Of a stretch of 53,823 nucleotides of DNA, positions 42,475 through 49,890 are shown piece by piece (within the stretch, counting starts at the first letter, position 1; every line of letters begins with the position of its first letter). The stretch covers positions 1 through 53,823 of the forward strand of contig CALVSI010000007.1 in the NCBI GenBank assembly GCA_944358985.1, written 5' to 3'. The notes below the pieces were generated by a model that made no database searches, had not been told where the DNA came from, and saw only the letters and a program-made list of their open reading frames with translations. This stretch comes from an uncultured Bacilli bacterium. GTDB lineage: Bacteria > Bacillota_I > Bacilli_A > RFN20 > CAG-826. A program made the translations under genes and the position numbers.

Positions 42475-43578
42475 ATGAAATTATGCTTCTGTCTAGATAG
42501 TCTTGGTTCAGGTGGTGCTGAACGTGTTGTTTCTGTATTAGCAAACGAATTTGTAAAACGCAATATCGAAGTTTTTATAATTTTGGTCTCATCATTAAAT
42601 AAAAACTCATTTTATTTTATTGACAGCAAAGCACATCTAATATCTATTTGTGAAAATTATAAAAAAAAGCCAAAGTTTGTTAAACGCACGTTTTTGCTTA
42701 GAAAAGCATTTAAAACAATTAAGCCAGATGTAATTATTTCTTTTATACCACATATTATTGTCTATTCGTATTTTGCTAGTCGTGGGTTAAAGATTCCACT
42801 TATTGTTTCTGAAAGATCGAGTCCTATACAAAGAAAAAAACGCAATGATAACAAATTAAATGATTATGTTTATAAACATGCAGATGGATGTGTCTTTCAA
42901 ACAAAAGATGCCTTTACATACTATGAAAATATATTAAAGAGAACATGCGTAAGTAAGATTATATATAATCCTTGCAATATTGAATATGGTTATAATTTTG
43001 ATAAATCATTATCTAGCAACACCATTGTAAGTTCAGGTCGCTTGTCAGAATCAAAAAATTATCCTTTACTCCTAGACACTTTTAAAAAATTTAATCTAAA
43101 TCACAATAATGGTTTCATTTTAAAAATATATGGAGAAGGAGAGCTTGAAAATTATTTAAAAAATTATGTAAAAAAATTAAATATAGAAAATAATGTTCAT
43201 TTTATGGGAACTGATAATGATTGGATCAAACATAATTTAGATTGCAAATTTTATATTTTATCTTCTGATTATGAAGGCATGCCAAATTCATTGCTCGAAG
43301 CAATGTGTGCTGGTATTCCTTGTATTTCCAGCGATTGCCCAATAGGTGGTCCTAAAGCATTAATTAAAGATTCTGACAATGGATTATTATTTGAAACTGG
43401 AAATTCAAAAAAACTGTTAGATTGTATGGAAAAGTATGCAAATTCCGATGAATTTAGGCAAAATGTATCTAAAAATAACAAATTATTTTATGAAAGGTTT
43501 AAAGCAAAAACCATATGCGATAATTGGTTAGAGTTAATTAATTTAGTGAAGGATAAATATTATGGAAAAAAGAAGTAG
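42475..43578 (+). CDS. Glycosyltransferase, GT4 type
   Basis: 367 residues, GT-B fold, no membrane span. N-terminal donor/acceptor loop GSGGAERVVSVLANEF and C-terminal nucleotide-sugar site SSDYEGMPNSLLEAMCAGIPCISSD with the E.(7)E motif typical of GT4. Retaining enzyme that adds a sugar to a lipid-linked intermediate at the cytoplasmic face; GalNAc-type acceptors are frequent for this subgroup, but that is not proven here. There is no clear ribosome site before the ATG. First gene of the plus-strand polysaccharide operon. Confidence 0.9.
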   Translation: MKLCFCLDSLGSGGAERVVSVLANEFVKRNIEVFIILVSSLNKNSFYFIDSKAHLISICENYKKKPKFVKRTFLLRKAFKTIKPDVIISFIPHIIVYSYFASRGLKIPLIVSERSSPIQRKKRNDNKLNDYVYKHADGCVFQTKDAFTYYENILKRTCVSKIIYNPCNIEYGYNFDKSLSSNTIVSSGRLSESKNYPLLLDTFKKFNLNHNNGFILKIYGEGELENYLKNYVKKLNIENNVHFMGTDNDWIKHNLDCKFYILSSDYEGMPNSLLEAMCAGIPCISSDCPIGGPKALIKDSDNGLLFETGNSKKLLDCMEKYANSDEFRQNVSKNNKLFYERFKAKTICDNWLELINLVKDKYYGKKK

Positions 43579-44515
43579 TTGGATTTTAAATCACTTGTCG
43601 GATAACACATTATTTTCAAGAATCCAGTGCAAATTATTTTTTAAAAAATGGGCAGATAAATTAGATGAAATTTCTTTAACAAATAAAGTCCATTCAAAAT
43701 GCCTACATTACAAATTTGATCTAAATAATCCAAGAACTTTTAATGAATATTTGTGTTGGCTTAAATTTAATTATCATAATGATTTATGGTGTCGCTGTGC
43801 TGATAAAATCGAAGTTAAACAATTTTTAAAAGAGATAGGTTTAGAAAAATATGTGCCAAAAACATTAGCGGTTTATAATTGCTCAAAAGAAATTAATTTA
43901 GATAATTTACCTAATAAATTCATTTTAAAGACTAATCATGATTCGGGCTCAATATATAGGTGTGATAAGAGCCATAGTGATTTTACTCATATTTTTAATT
44001 CATTAGATGTATCTCTAAGAAAAGATTATTCAAGTAAAGATATTAATCATGAATGGGTTTATGAAAATATTGTTCCAAAAATTTTTGCGGAAGAAATTTT
44101 AATTCCAGAATCAGGCAATGATTTGATTGATTATAAATTTTTTTGTTTTAATGGGAAACCGAAATTTGGATTCATTGGACAAGAAAGAGCCAAAAATATT
44201 AAATTTACAGTTTTTTATCCTGAACCATTTACATTAACTAAAATTAGATATATTTATCTACGACCAAAAAATAAAAATAGACCATGTAAACCAAAATGTT
44301 ATGATGAAATGCTTGATGTTGTAAAAAAAGTAGCAAGTCACTTTTCTTTTGTTCGGGTTGACATGTACGCTACTAGTCAAGGTCCTAGAATCGGTGAATT
44401 AACTTTTTTTAGTCAATCTGGAAATGGTAAATTTACACCGACAAAATATGACTTTAAGTTTGGCGAATATTTTAAAGATTGCTTTGCAATAAAAGGAAAA
44501 GTAAACAATAATTAA
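43562..44515 (+). CDS. TupA-like ATP-grasp protein
   Basis: 317 residues. FNEYLCWLK followed by D.WCRCADKIEVKQFL, KFILKTNHDSGS, the EWVYENIVP segment and the C-terminal FVRVDMYATSQGPRIGELTFF match the TupA-like ATP-grasp group named after the teichuronopeptide locus. Such enzymes are thought to join an acid or amino acid to a polymer. Overlaps the preceding glycosyltransferase by 17 bp, so the two are co-translated. A second, different ATP-grasp protein is encoded at 22475-23587. Confidence 0.85.
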   Translation: MEKRSSWILNHLSDNTLFSRIQCKLFFKKWADKLDEISLTNKVHSKCLHYKFDLNNPRTFNEYLCWLKFNYHNDLWCRCADKIEVKQFLKEIGLEKYVPKTLAVYNCSKEINLDNLPNKFILKTNHDSGSIYRCDKSHSDFTHIFNSLDVSLRKDYSSKDINHEWVYENIVPKIFAEEILIPESGNDLIDYKFFCFNGKPKFGFIGQERAKNIKFTVFYPEPFTLTKIRYIYLRPKNKNRPCKPKCYDEMLDVVKKVASHFSFVRVDMYATSQGPRIGELTFFSQSGNGKFTPTKYDFKFGEYFKDCFAIKGKVNNN

Positions 44516-44519
44516 GTAT

Positions 44520-45821
44520 ATGAATATTAAAAGAGAATTTTTGGTATTTTATCTAAAACACAAAAAAAGATTACCTCTATTTTTTATTTTTATGAGTTTA
44601 TTTTTTGCTAGTTTTACTTCTGTTTTTGTTATCAACAATTATAGCAACGCTGGGTCGTCAACTAAGTTAGCAGCATTAATCAGTAATAATAGCATGTATA
44701 ATTCTACGACATTAACCACTAATGTATTATTAGAAAGAAATAAAGAAGGCTATATGTCTGATATGGTAAAAACGATTAACCAAGTTCAAGATTATTACAC
44801 AAGATATAGCACTTCTTCTATATATTATGAAGGTCGTGTTGGATTTAATTTTGATGGTGGAACAAAAGTTTTTACAGTTCAAAACGAAAATTATGTTTTT
44901 GGCGAAAAAGATTCAGACTTTTCATTACAACCGCCAATCTTAATTTCGTCTGCTAATTCAATGACAATAAATGATGAAGGGGTTGCCATTCATGATTTTT
45001 TTAAATTAGCTATGATGTTTGATTATTCTACTAATCCAAAATATACAACTAATTATGTTGATTATGATAATTTTTGCTTTATTACAAAGGAACGAGCAGA
45101 TTATATTTTAAAAGAAAATTCTACTAAGTATTCTAATTATGGCGATTTAATTGGTGAAACGTTGTTTTTAACAAATGAAATGAAAAGTACAAATCTTAGG
45201 TGGCGAATCGCTAATATTTTTATTCCTTATGATGGAACTGATTATGACTTTTATCAAAATACTTATGGTGATTTTATTTGTGCATATGCTGCGACATATT
45301 ATTATGATCATTATTCAATAAGTTTTGATTTTGGAAATTCAGATAATGATAATTTGAGAAATTTACAAATTATTTTTAATTTTGCAGATTATAATTTTGA
45401 TTGTAAATTAAATGAATATAACATAATAAATAAAACAAAATTTTCTGAAATACCAAATATGATAATGGAATATAAAGAAAATTTAGGTAATCCAGGAATG
45501 TTTATTTTATATTCTTCAATGCTTTTGCTTATTCCTATGATAATTTTATTAATTTGTAGCGTCTATTGTCAGTTGTATGATATGTTAATAGTTTCTAGCT
45601 TTGCTGGTTTTGCTTTATCTTATGCTGTCTTTTGGATAATTGCTAACGCTAATGTTTATTATGTATCGTTTTTTTCAAACTTTGCACTAATGATGAATAT
45701 TGGATTATTTATTGTTTATTTAGTTCTTGTTATGTTAATAAAATATCTTATGCTAAACTACGTTTTCAAAAATAAAAGGAAAGGGAAGGAGGTTGTTATC
45801 AAAGATGAATTTAACTTCTAG
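44520..45821 (+). CDS. FtsX/MacB-like membrane protein of unknown function
   Basis: 433 residues: one N-terminal span (about 18-37), a large extracellular domain (40-320) and three C-terminal spans (about 325-410) with a basic tail. The layout and the segment resembling SEKLA..G.liG..i.l.......i..if (FITKERADYILKENS to RWRIANIFIPY) resemble MacB/FtsX-type ABC permeases, yet no ATPase gene is nearby and the protein lies between ATP-grasp and polymerase genes of a polysaccharide operon. I do not recognise a closer family. It could be a partner of polymer assembly or export. Four bp after the previous gene; overlaps the next start by 17 bp. Confidence 0.7.
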   Translation: MNIKREFLVFYLKHKKRLPLFFIFMSLFFASFTSVFVINNYSNAGSSTKLAALISNNSMYNSTTLTTNVLLERNKEGYMSDMVKTINQVQDYYTRYSTSSIYYEGRVGFNFDGGTKVFTVQNENYVFGEKDSDFSLQPPILISSANSMTINDEGVAIHDFFKLAMMFDYSTNPKYTTNYVDYDNFCFITKERADYILKENSTKYSNYGDLIGETLFLTNEMKSTNLRWRIANIFIPYDGTDYDFYQNTYGDFICAYAATYYYDHYSISFDFGNSDNDNLRNLQIIFNFADYNFDCKLNEYNIINKTKFSEIPNMIMEYKENLGNPGMFILYSSMLLLIPMIILLICSVYCQLYDMLIVSSFAGFALSYAVFWIIANANVYYVSFFSNFALMMNIGLFIVYLVLVMLIKYLMLNYVFKNKRKGKEVVIKDEFNF

Positions 45822-47124
45822 TTTCAAAACTTTTTATAATAATTTATCTAATCAATTTAAAAACGACAAATTAGAAGTAATTTTACGATACATCGTTTAT
45901 TTTCTTTCTTTTTTATGTTTGAGTACACTTCCTATTTTTACTTTTATGGAAGAGTATAACATTATTACTAATATTCTTTCCGTGGCGGTTGCTTTATCTT
46001 CTTTTATTTACGTTTTATTTAGAGGCAAAATAGTAATTAATGTTTATGTCGTTTGTTTTCTAATTTTATTGTTATACGCTGTTTTGTTGACTTCTTTTAC
46101 CACACAAGCTTGGACTAATTTAAAAACAATGGCAACAGTTTATTCTATATCGTTAGTGTTTTTTACAATGGCTGTTAATTTCAAACATGTTAAACCATTT
46201 TTATTTAGTTATGTATCTGGAATTTTGATCTTATGTATCTGGTTTTTAATCGAATATAGAGATGATATTTTTTCTTTAAATTTTGAACGTTTGGGCAGTC
46301 AATTTGGAAACGTTAATCAAGTTGGAAGAAATATCGCGCTTGGCGCTATTATTCTAGGATATTTTATATGTAAGAAAAAAGGCTGGTATTTTATTCTTAC
46401 AATTTTAGTTGCCTTTTTTTCTTTTTTTGTTTTAATTACTGGTTCTAGAGGTGCTTTGTTTGCTTTAATTGTTGGTATTTGTGTTGATATATTTGCTTTG
46501 TTTGGAAAAAATAAAATTTGGTGGTACATACTTACAATTGTATGTTTAATAATTTTAGGAGTGGTTATATTATTATTGCCTCCATTTAGAGGCTATCTAG
46601 ATAGACTTATAGGATTTTTAAACGAAATATTTGGTTTCAGCGATAATTTAGTTGAAGCATCTACTTCACAAAGATTTGCGATGCTGCAAGATAGCATTTA
46701 TATTGGCATAAGAAATTTATTTTTTGGTGGCGGAGCGGATTATTTTAGACTGCATTCAAGTTATGGTACTTATTCCCATTTTAATATTGGTGAAATGCTT
46801 TGTAATTATGGTTTGGTCGGTTTGATTTTATTTTATACACCATTTATAGGTGCATTATTTAATAAGAATAAACAACATCTTTGGATTTTATACATTTCGT
46901 TTTTTGCTGTATGCATTATTTTATATTCGCTTATATCAATTGTTTATTATGATAAAGTTATTAATATTTTATTCTCTTTTGTTTTTGCTCAATTATATTT
47001 GGATAATAAGGAAAATCAAAAAGCCTTACAATTAACAATTAGATTTAAAAAGCAATTCATGGAAATTATTCCTATAAATTTCAATTTGCCGACTTTGGAA
47101 AGACATAAAAAATATGGAAAATAA
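45805..47124 (+). CDS. O-antigen ligase/polymerase family membrane protein (Wzy-like)
   Basis: About a dozen spans, with the family hallmark region QFGNVNQVGRNIALGAIILG and LITGSRGALFALIVG before a large extracellular loop (about residues 265-330) holding YFRLHSSYGTYSHFNIGEML. Such proteins polymerise or ligate lipid-linked repeat units outside the membrane. I choose the ATG at 45805 (439 residues) with GGAAGGAGG about 12 bases upstream; a TTG at 45793 would sit directly on that site. The preceding gene overlaps its start. A match with the flippase and initiating transferase suggests a Wzx/Wzy-type pathway. Confidence 0.85.
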   Translation: MNLTSSFKTFYNNLSNQFKNDKLEVILRYIVYFLSFLCLSTLPIFTFMEEYNIITNILSVAVALSSFIYVLFRGKIVINVYVVCFLILLLYAVLLTSFTTQAWTNLKTMATVYSISLVFFTMAVNFKHVKPFLFSYVSGILILCIWFLIEYRDDIFSLNFERLGSQFGNVNQVGRNIALGAIILGYFICKKKGWYFILTILVAFFSFFVLITGSRGALFALIVGICVDIFALFGKNKIWWYILTIVCLIILGVVILLLPPFRGYLDRLIGFLNEIFGFSDNLVEASTSQRFAMLQDSIYIGIRNLFFGGGADYFRLHSSYGTYSHFNIGEMLCNYGLVGLILFYTPFIGALFNKNKQHLWILYISFFAVCIILYSLISIVYYDKVINILFSFVFAQLYLDNKENQKALQLTIRFKKQFMEIIPINFNLPTLERHKKYGK

Positions 47125-48238
47125 TTCTCATAAAAAAACATTTATGCTTCTTTCTGGCTCAATCAGTTTAGATGGTGTTGGACGTGTTAGCTTATTTATT
47201 GCTAAATATTTTGTTATGAAAGGGTACCGTGTAGTGGTTTTACCTCTTTTTGAAAGAACATCAGATATTTTGGATAATAATAATGAATTAGAAAAACAAA
47301 TTATTATAAAAACCTTTCCAAAAAAATACGACCCTATACAGCATAAATTAAAAAGTTTACCAACTTGGTTAAAAATGATAAAGAAAAATATTAACGAATA
47401 TAAACCTGATTGTATTTTAGCAATAACATTCAAATTGGGTGCATTAGCAGCGTTTGTAAAGCCAAGTTATGCAAAAAAGATAACAGTTCGTGAAATAAAT
47501 AATCCACTTTCAATAGCCAGAAATCCACTGATTAAATTCATCAGCAGTGCACTTTGCTTTAATATTAAAAATTTTATTTTTCAAACTAATTTTCAAAAAA
47601 AATGTTATAGCAAAAGAATACAAAACAAAAGTGTTGTTATTCCAAATGCTTTAATGATTAACAACAATCTTATTTGTTTACATAATGAAAAAAAATTATT
47701 TACATTAGCAAGACTAGATCTTAAACAAAAAAGATTAGATGTACTTATTAAAGCTTTTGATTTAGTTTATCAAGTGCATCCTGAATACGTATTAGAAATT
47801 TATGGACGCGCAAATACAGAAGACGAGTATAAAGAAATTTTAAATATTATAAATTCCACCAGTGCAAAAAATAATATAAAAGTTTTAAATCCTATTAAAA
47901 ACGTTCACGAAAAAGTTAAAAACTATCGTGGTTTTATCTTAACTAGTGATTATGAAGGAATGAGCAATGCTTTACTTGAATGTTTTAGTTTAGGAATACC
48001 ATGCATAAGCAGTGATTGGGATGGTGTTGAAGATGTTTTGACAAATAATGTCGATTCTTTGATATATCATAGGCAAGATATAACTCAATTGAAAAACTGC
48101 ATCATTAAAATTATTGAAAACGATGCATTTTGCGATGAAATCACCGCAAATGCCAAACAAAATTGCAAAAAATTTGATAAAAATACTGTTATGAGTAAAT
48201 ATATTGAAATTATAACTAAGGAAAAAAATAATGGATAA
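47114..48238 (+). CDS. Glycosyltransferase, GT4 type
   Basis: 374 residues, GT-B fold. The N-terminal DGVGRVSLFIAKYF loop and the C-terminal TSDYEGMSNALLECFSLGIPCISSD nucleotide-sugar site are typical of GT4. LFTLARLDLKQKRLDVLIKAF marks the start of the C-terminal domain. Overlaps the polymerase gene by 11 bp and the next gene by 8 bp, so it belongs to the same operon. Adds one sugar of the repeat unit; donor and linkage are unknown. Confidence 0.9.
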   Translation: MENNSHKKTFMLLSGSISLDGVGRVSLFIAKYFVMKGYRVVVLPLFERTSDILDNNNELEKQIIIKTFPKKYDPIQHKLKSLPTWLKMIKKNINEYKPDCILAITFKLGALAAFVKPSYAKKITVREINNPLSIARNPLIKFISSALCFNIKNFIFQTNFQKKCYSKRIQNKSVVIPNALMINNNLICLHNEKKLFTLARLDLKQKRLDVLIKAFDLVYQVHPEYVLEIYGRANTEDEYKEILNIINSTSAKNNIKVLNPIKNVHEKVKNYRGFILTSDYEGMSNALLECFSLGIPCISSDWDGVEDVLTNNVDSLIYHRQDITQLKNCIIKIIENDAFCDEITANAKQNCKKFDKNTVMSKYIEIITKEKNNG

Positions 48239-48995
48239 CAATAAAGTTTCTATAATAACTCCGCTTTACAATTGCGAGAAATACATAACCGATACTTTTA
48301 ATAGTGTCATTAATCAAACTTATAAGAATTGGGAATGGATAATTGTTGATGATTGTTCAACCGATAATTCATTAAGTTTGATAAAAAAATTAGCAGAAAA
48401 TTATGAAAATATTAAGATAATTTCTCTTGATAAAAATTGTGGTCCTTGTGTTGCTAGGAACAAAGGATTAGATATGGCAACAGGCGATTATATTTGCTTT
48501 TTAGACAGCGATGACATGCTAGATGCAACAATGCTTGAAAAACAAATAAAATTTATTTCGCAAAATAATTATGATATTGTCTACTGCTCATTTAGAAGAC
48601 TTAGTGATAAATCATGTTCAGATTACATCGTTCCAAAAATAAGTACTTATAAATCTATCTTGAAAGGTAATCCATTTTCTATAGGAGCGGTTATTTATAA
48701 ATTAAAAACATTTAGTAAAGAAAGATTTAGGGAAGATTTATATCGTTCTAACGATCGTGAAGATTATGCTTTTTGGCTATCTTTACTAAAAAAAGGATAC
48801 ATAGCTTACGCTAATCAGGAAGTACTATGCACATATCGAATTGTAAAAAATTCACGTTCTTCTAATAAATTTAAAATGATTATTCCACAATGGAGAATTT
48901 ACTTTAAAATTGAAAAATTAGGATTTTTTAAAAGCATTTATTATTTATTTTGTTGGGCTATTTATGGCTTAAAAAAATATAAAAATGTGAAATAA
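48231..48995 (+). CDS. Glycosyltransferase, GT2 family
   Basis: 254 residues, GT-A fold. VSIITPLYNCEKYI, IIVDDCSTDNS and the DxD-containing FLDSDDMLD metal site are classic GT2, followed by the acceptor region with NDREDYAFWL. No membrane anchor is evident until a short hydrophobic stretch near the C-terminus (about 237-250). Last plus-strand gene; its stop abuts the stop of the convergent sugar transferase with no gap. Confidence 0.92.
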   Translation: MDNNKVSIITPLYNCEKYITDTFNSVINQTYKNWEWIIVDDCSTDNSLSLIKKLAENYENIKIISLDKNCGPCVARNKGLDMATGDYICFLDSDDMLDATMLEKQIKFISQNNYDIVYCSFRRLSDKSCSDYIVPKISTYKSILKGNPFSIGAVIYKLKTFSKERFREDLYRSNDREDYAFWLSLLKKGYIAYANQEVLCTYRIVKNSRSSNKFKMIIPQWRIYFKIEKLGFFKSIYYLFCWAIYGLKKYKNVK

Positions 48996-49670
48996 TTATC
49001 TTGCACCTTTATGATTTAACACAGCAGGTATCGTTAAAAATATAAGTTTTAAATCAAAAAATAAACTTCGTTTTCCTAAATAGGCAAGTTCCATTTCTTG
49101 TCTTTTCCTATTTTCATATGAGACATCACTTCTTCCGCAAGCTTGCCAATATCCAGTAAGTCCAGGTTTAATACTTAATAATGCACTTTGTTCTTCTTTT
49201 GTATAATTTGCATCTAATTCGTTTCTTGCAACAGGGCGAGGCCCAACAAATGACATATTTCCAACAAATATGTTAAACAATTGAGGCAATTCATCTAACG
49301 AAGTTTTTCTTAAGATTTTACCGATTTTGGTTATTCTTTTATCATTATCAATTTTTCGTTCAATTTTCCATTTTTCGATTTCTTCTTTAGTCATGTATTT
49401 TTCAATATTTGTTTCAGCATCAACGTACATTGTACGAAATTTATATACATTAATTTCTTTATTATTTCTTCCTACTCTTTTATCTTTAAAAATAATTTTT
49501 CCTGGAGAATTAATAGCAATTAAAATAACAATTATCAAAAATAGAAGAGACAAAATAATTATTGATAAAGTGGAAAATAAAATATCAAAAAATCTTTTAA
49601 AAAAATCATAAGTTTTTGATTTTCTAATATAAATTAAGTCAGTGTCCATTTTCTTTCCCATTTGCAACAT
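48996..49670 (-). CDS. Initiating sugar-phosphate transferase (bacterial sugar transferase family)
   Basis: 224 residues. One N-terminal hairpin-like span (about 28-52), then GKIIFKDKRVGRNNKEI.VYKFRTM, RKTSLDELPQLFN (Asp-Glu catalytic pair), NMSFVGPRPVARNE and KPGLTGYWQ.CGRS. This is the catalytic domain of the WbaP/PglC-type enzymes that transfer a sugar-1-phosphate to undecaprenyl phosphate and so start the repeat unit. The ATG at 49670 has no good ribosome site; an ATG at 49649 (preceded by GGGAAAG) is an alternative, so the N-terminus is uncertain by a few residues. Confidence 0.92.
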   Translation of the reverse strand: MLQMGKKMDTDLIYIRKSKTYDFFKRFFDILFSTLSIIILSLLFLIIVILIAINSPGKIIFKDKRVGRNNKEINVYKFRTMYVDAETNIEKYMTKEEIEKWKIERKIDNDKRITKIGKILRKTSLDELPQLFNIFVGNMSFVGPRPVARNELDANYTKEEQSALLSIKPGLTGYWQACGRSDVSYENRKRQEMELAYLGKRSLFFDLKLIFLTIPAVLNHKGAR

Positions 49671-49733
49671 TTAAAGATTATACACAAATAAGTGTTATTT
49701 GCAACCTTATATTAATTATATAAACGAGACATG

Positions 49734-49761
49734 TTGATAAATTCGTAAATTTAAATATAAT
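49734..49761 (+). promoter_or_regulatory. Promoter of the riboswitch-controlled cation pump
   Basis: TTGATA (49734-49739) and TATAAT (49756-49761) are separated by 16 bp. Transcription would start just before the GGGGAGTAGC riboswitch motif at 49773. Confidence 0.7.
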
Positions 49762-49767
49762 ATTATC

Positions 49768-49850
49768 TGATTGGGGAGTAGCGTGACATATTTGTCGTCA
49801 ATACGATATATAAAATATATCCGGCCATATGTGATAATATAGCAAGACCA
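49768..49850 (+). promoter_or_regulatory. yybP-ykoY family (manganese) riboswitch
   Basis: Conserved elements occur in order: GGGGAGTAGC (49773-49782), GTCGTCAATACGA (49794-49806), CCGGCC (49821-49826) and GCAAGACC (49842-49849). They match Lactococcus and Streptococcus examples of this RNA, which senses Mn2+ and often precedes P-type cation ATPases. Pairing of GATATAT with ATATATC forms one arm. No terminator hairpin is seen between it and the ATG at 49891, so control may be at translation. Family assigned by motif, not by covariance search. Confidence 0.85.
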
Positions 49851-49890
49851 AGTTACACATTAATGCTTAATTACAAAGGAGTATTTCTTC

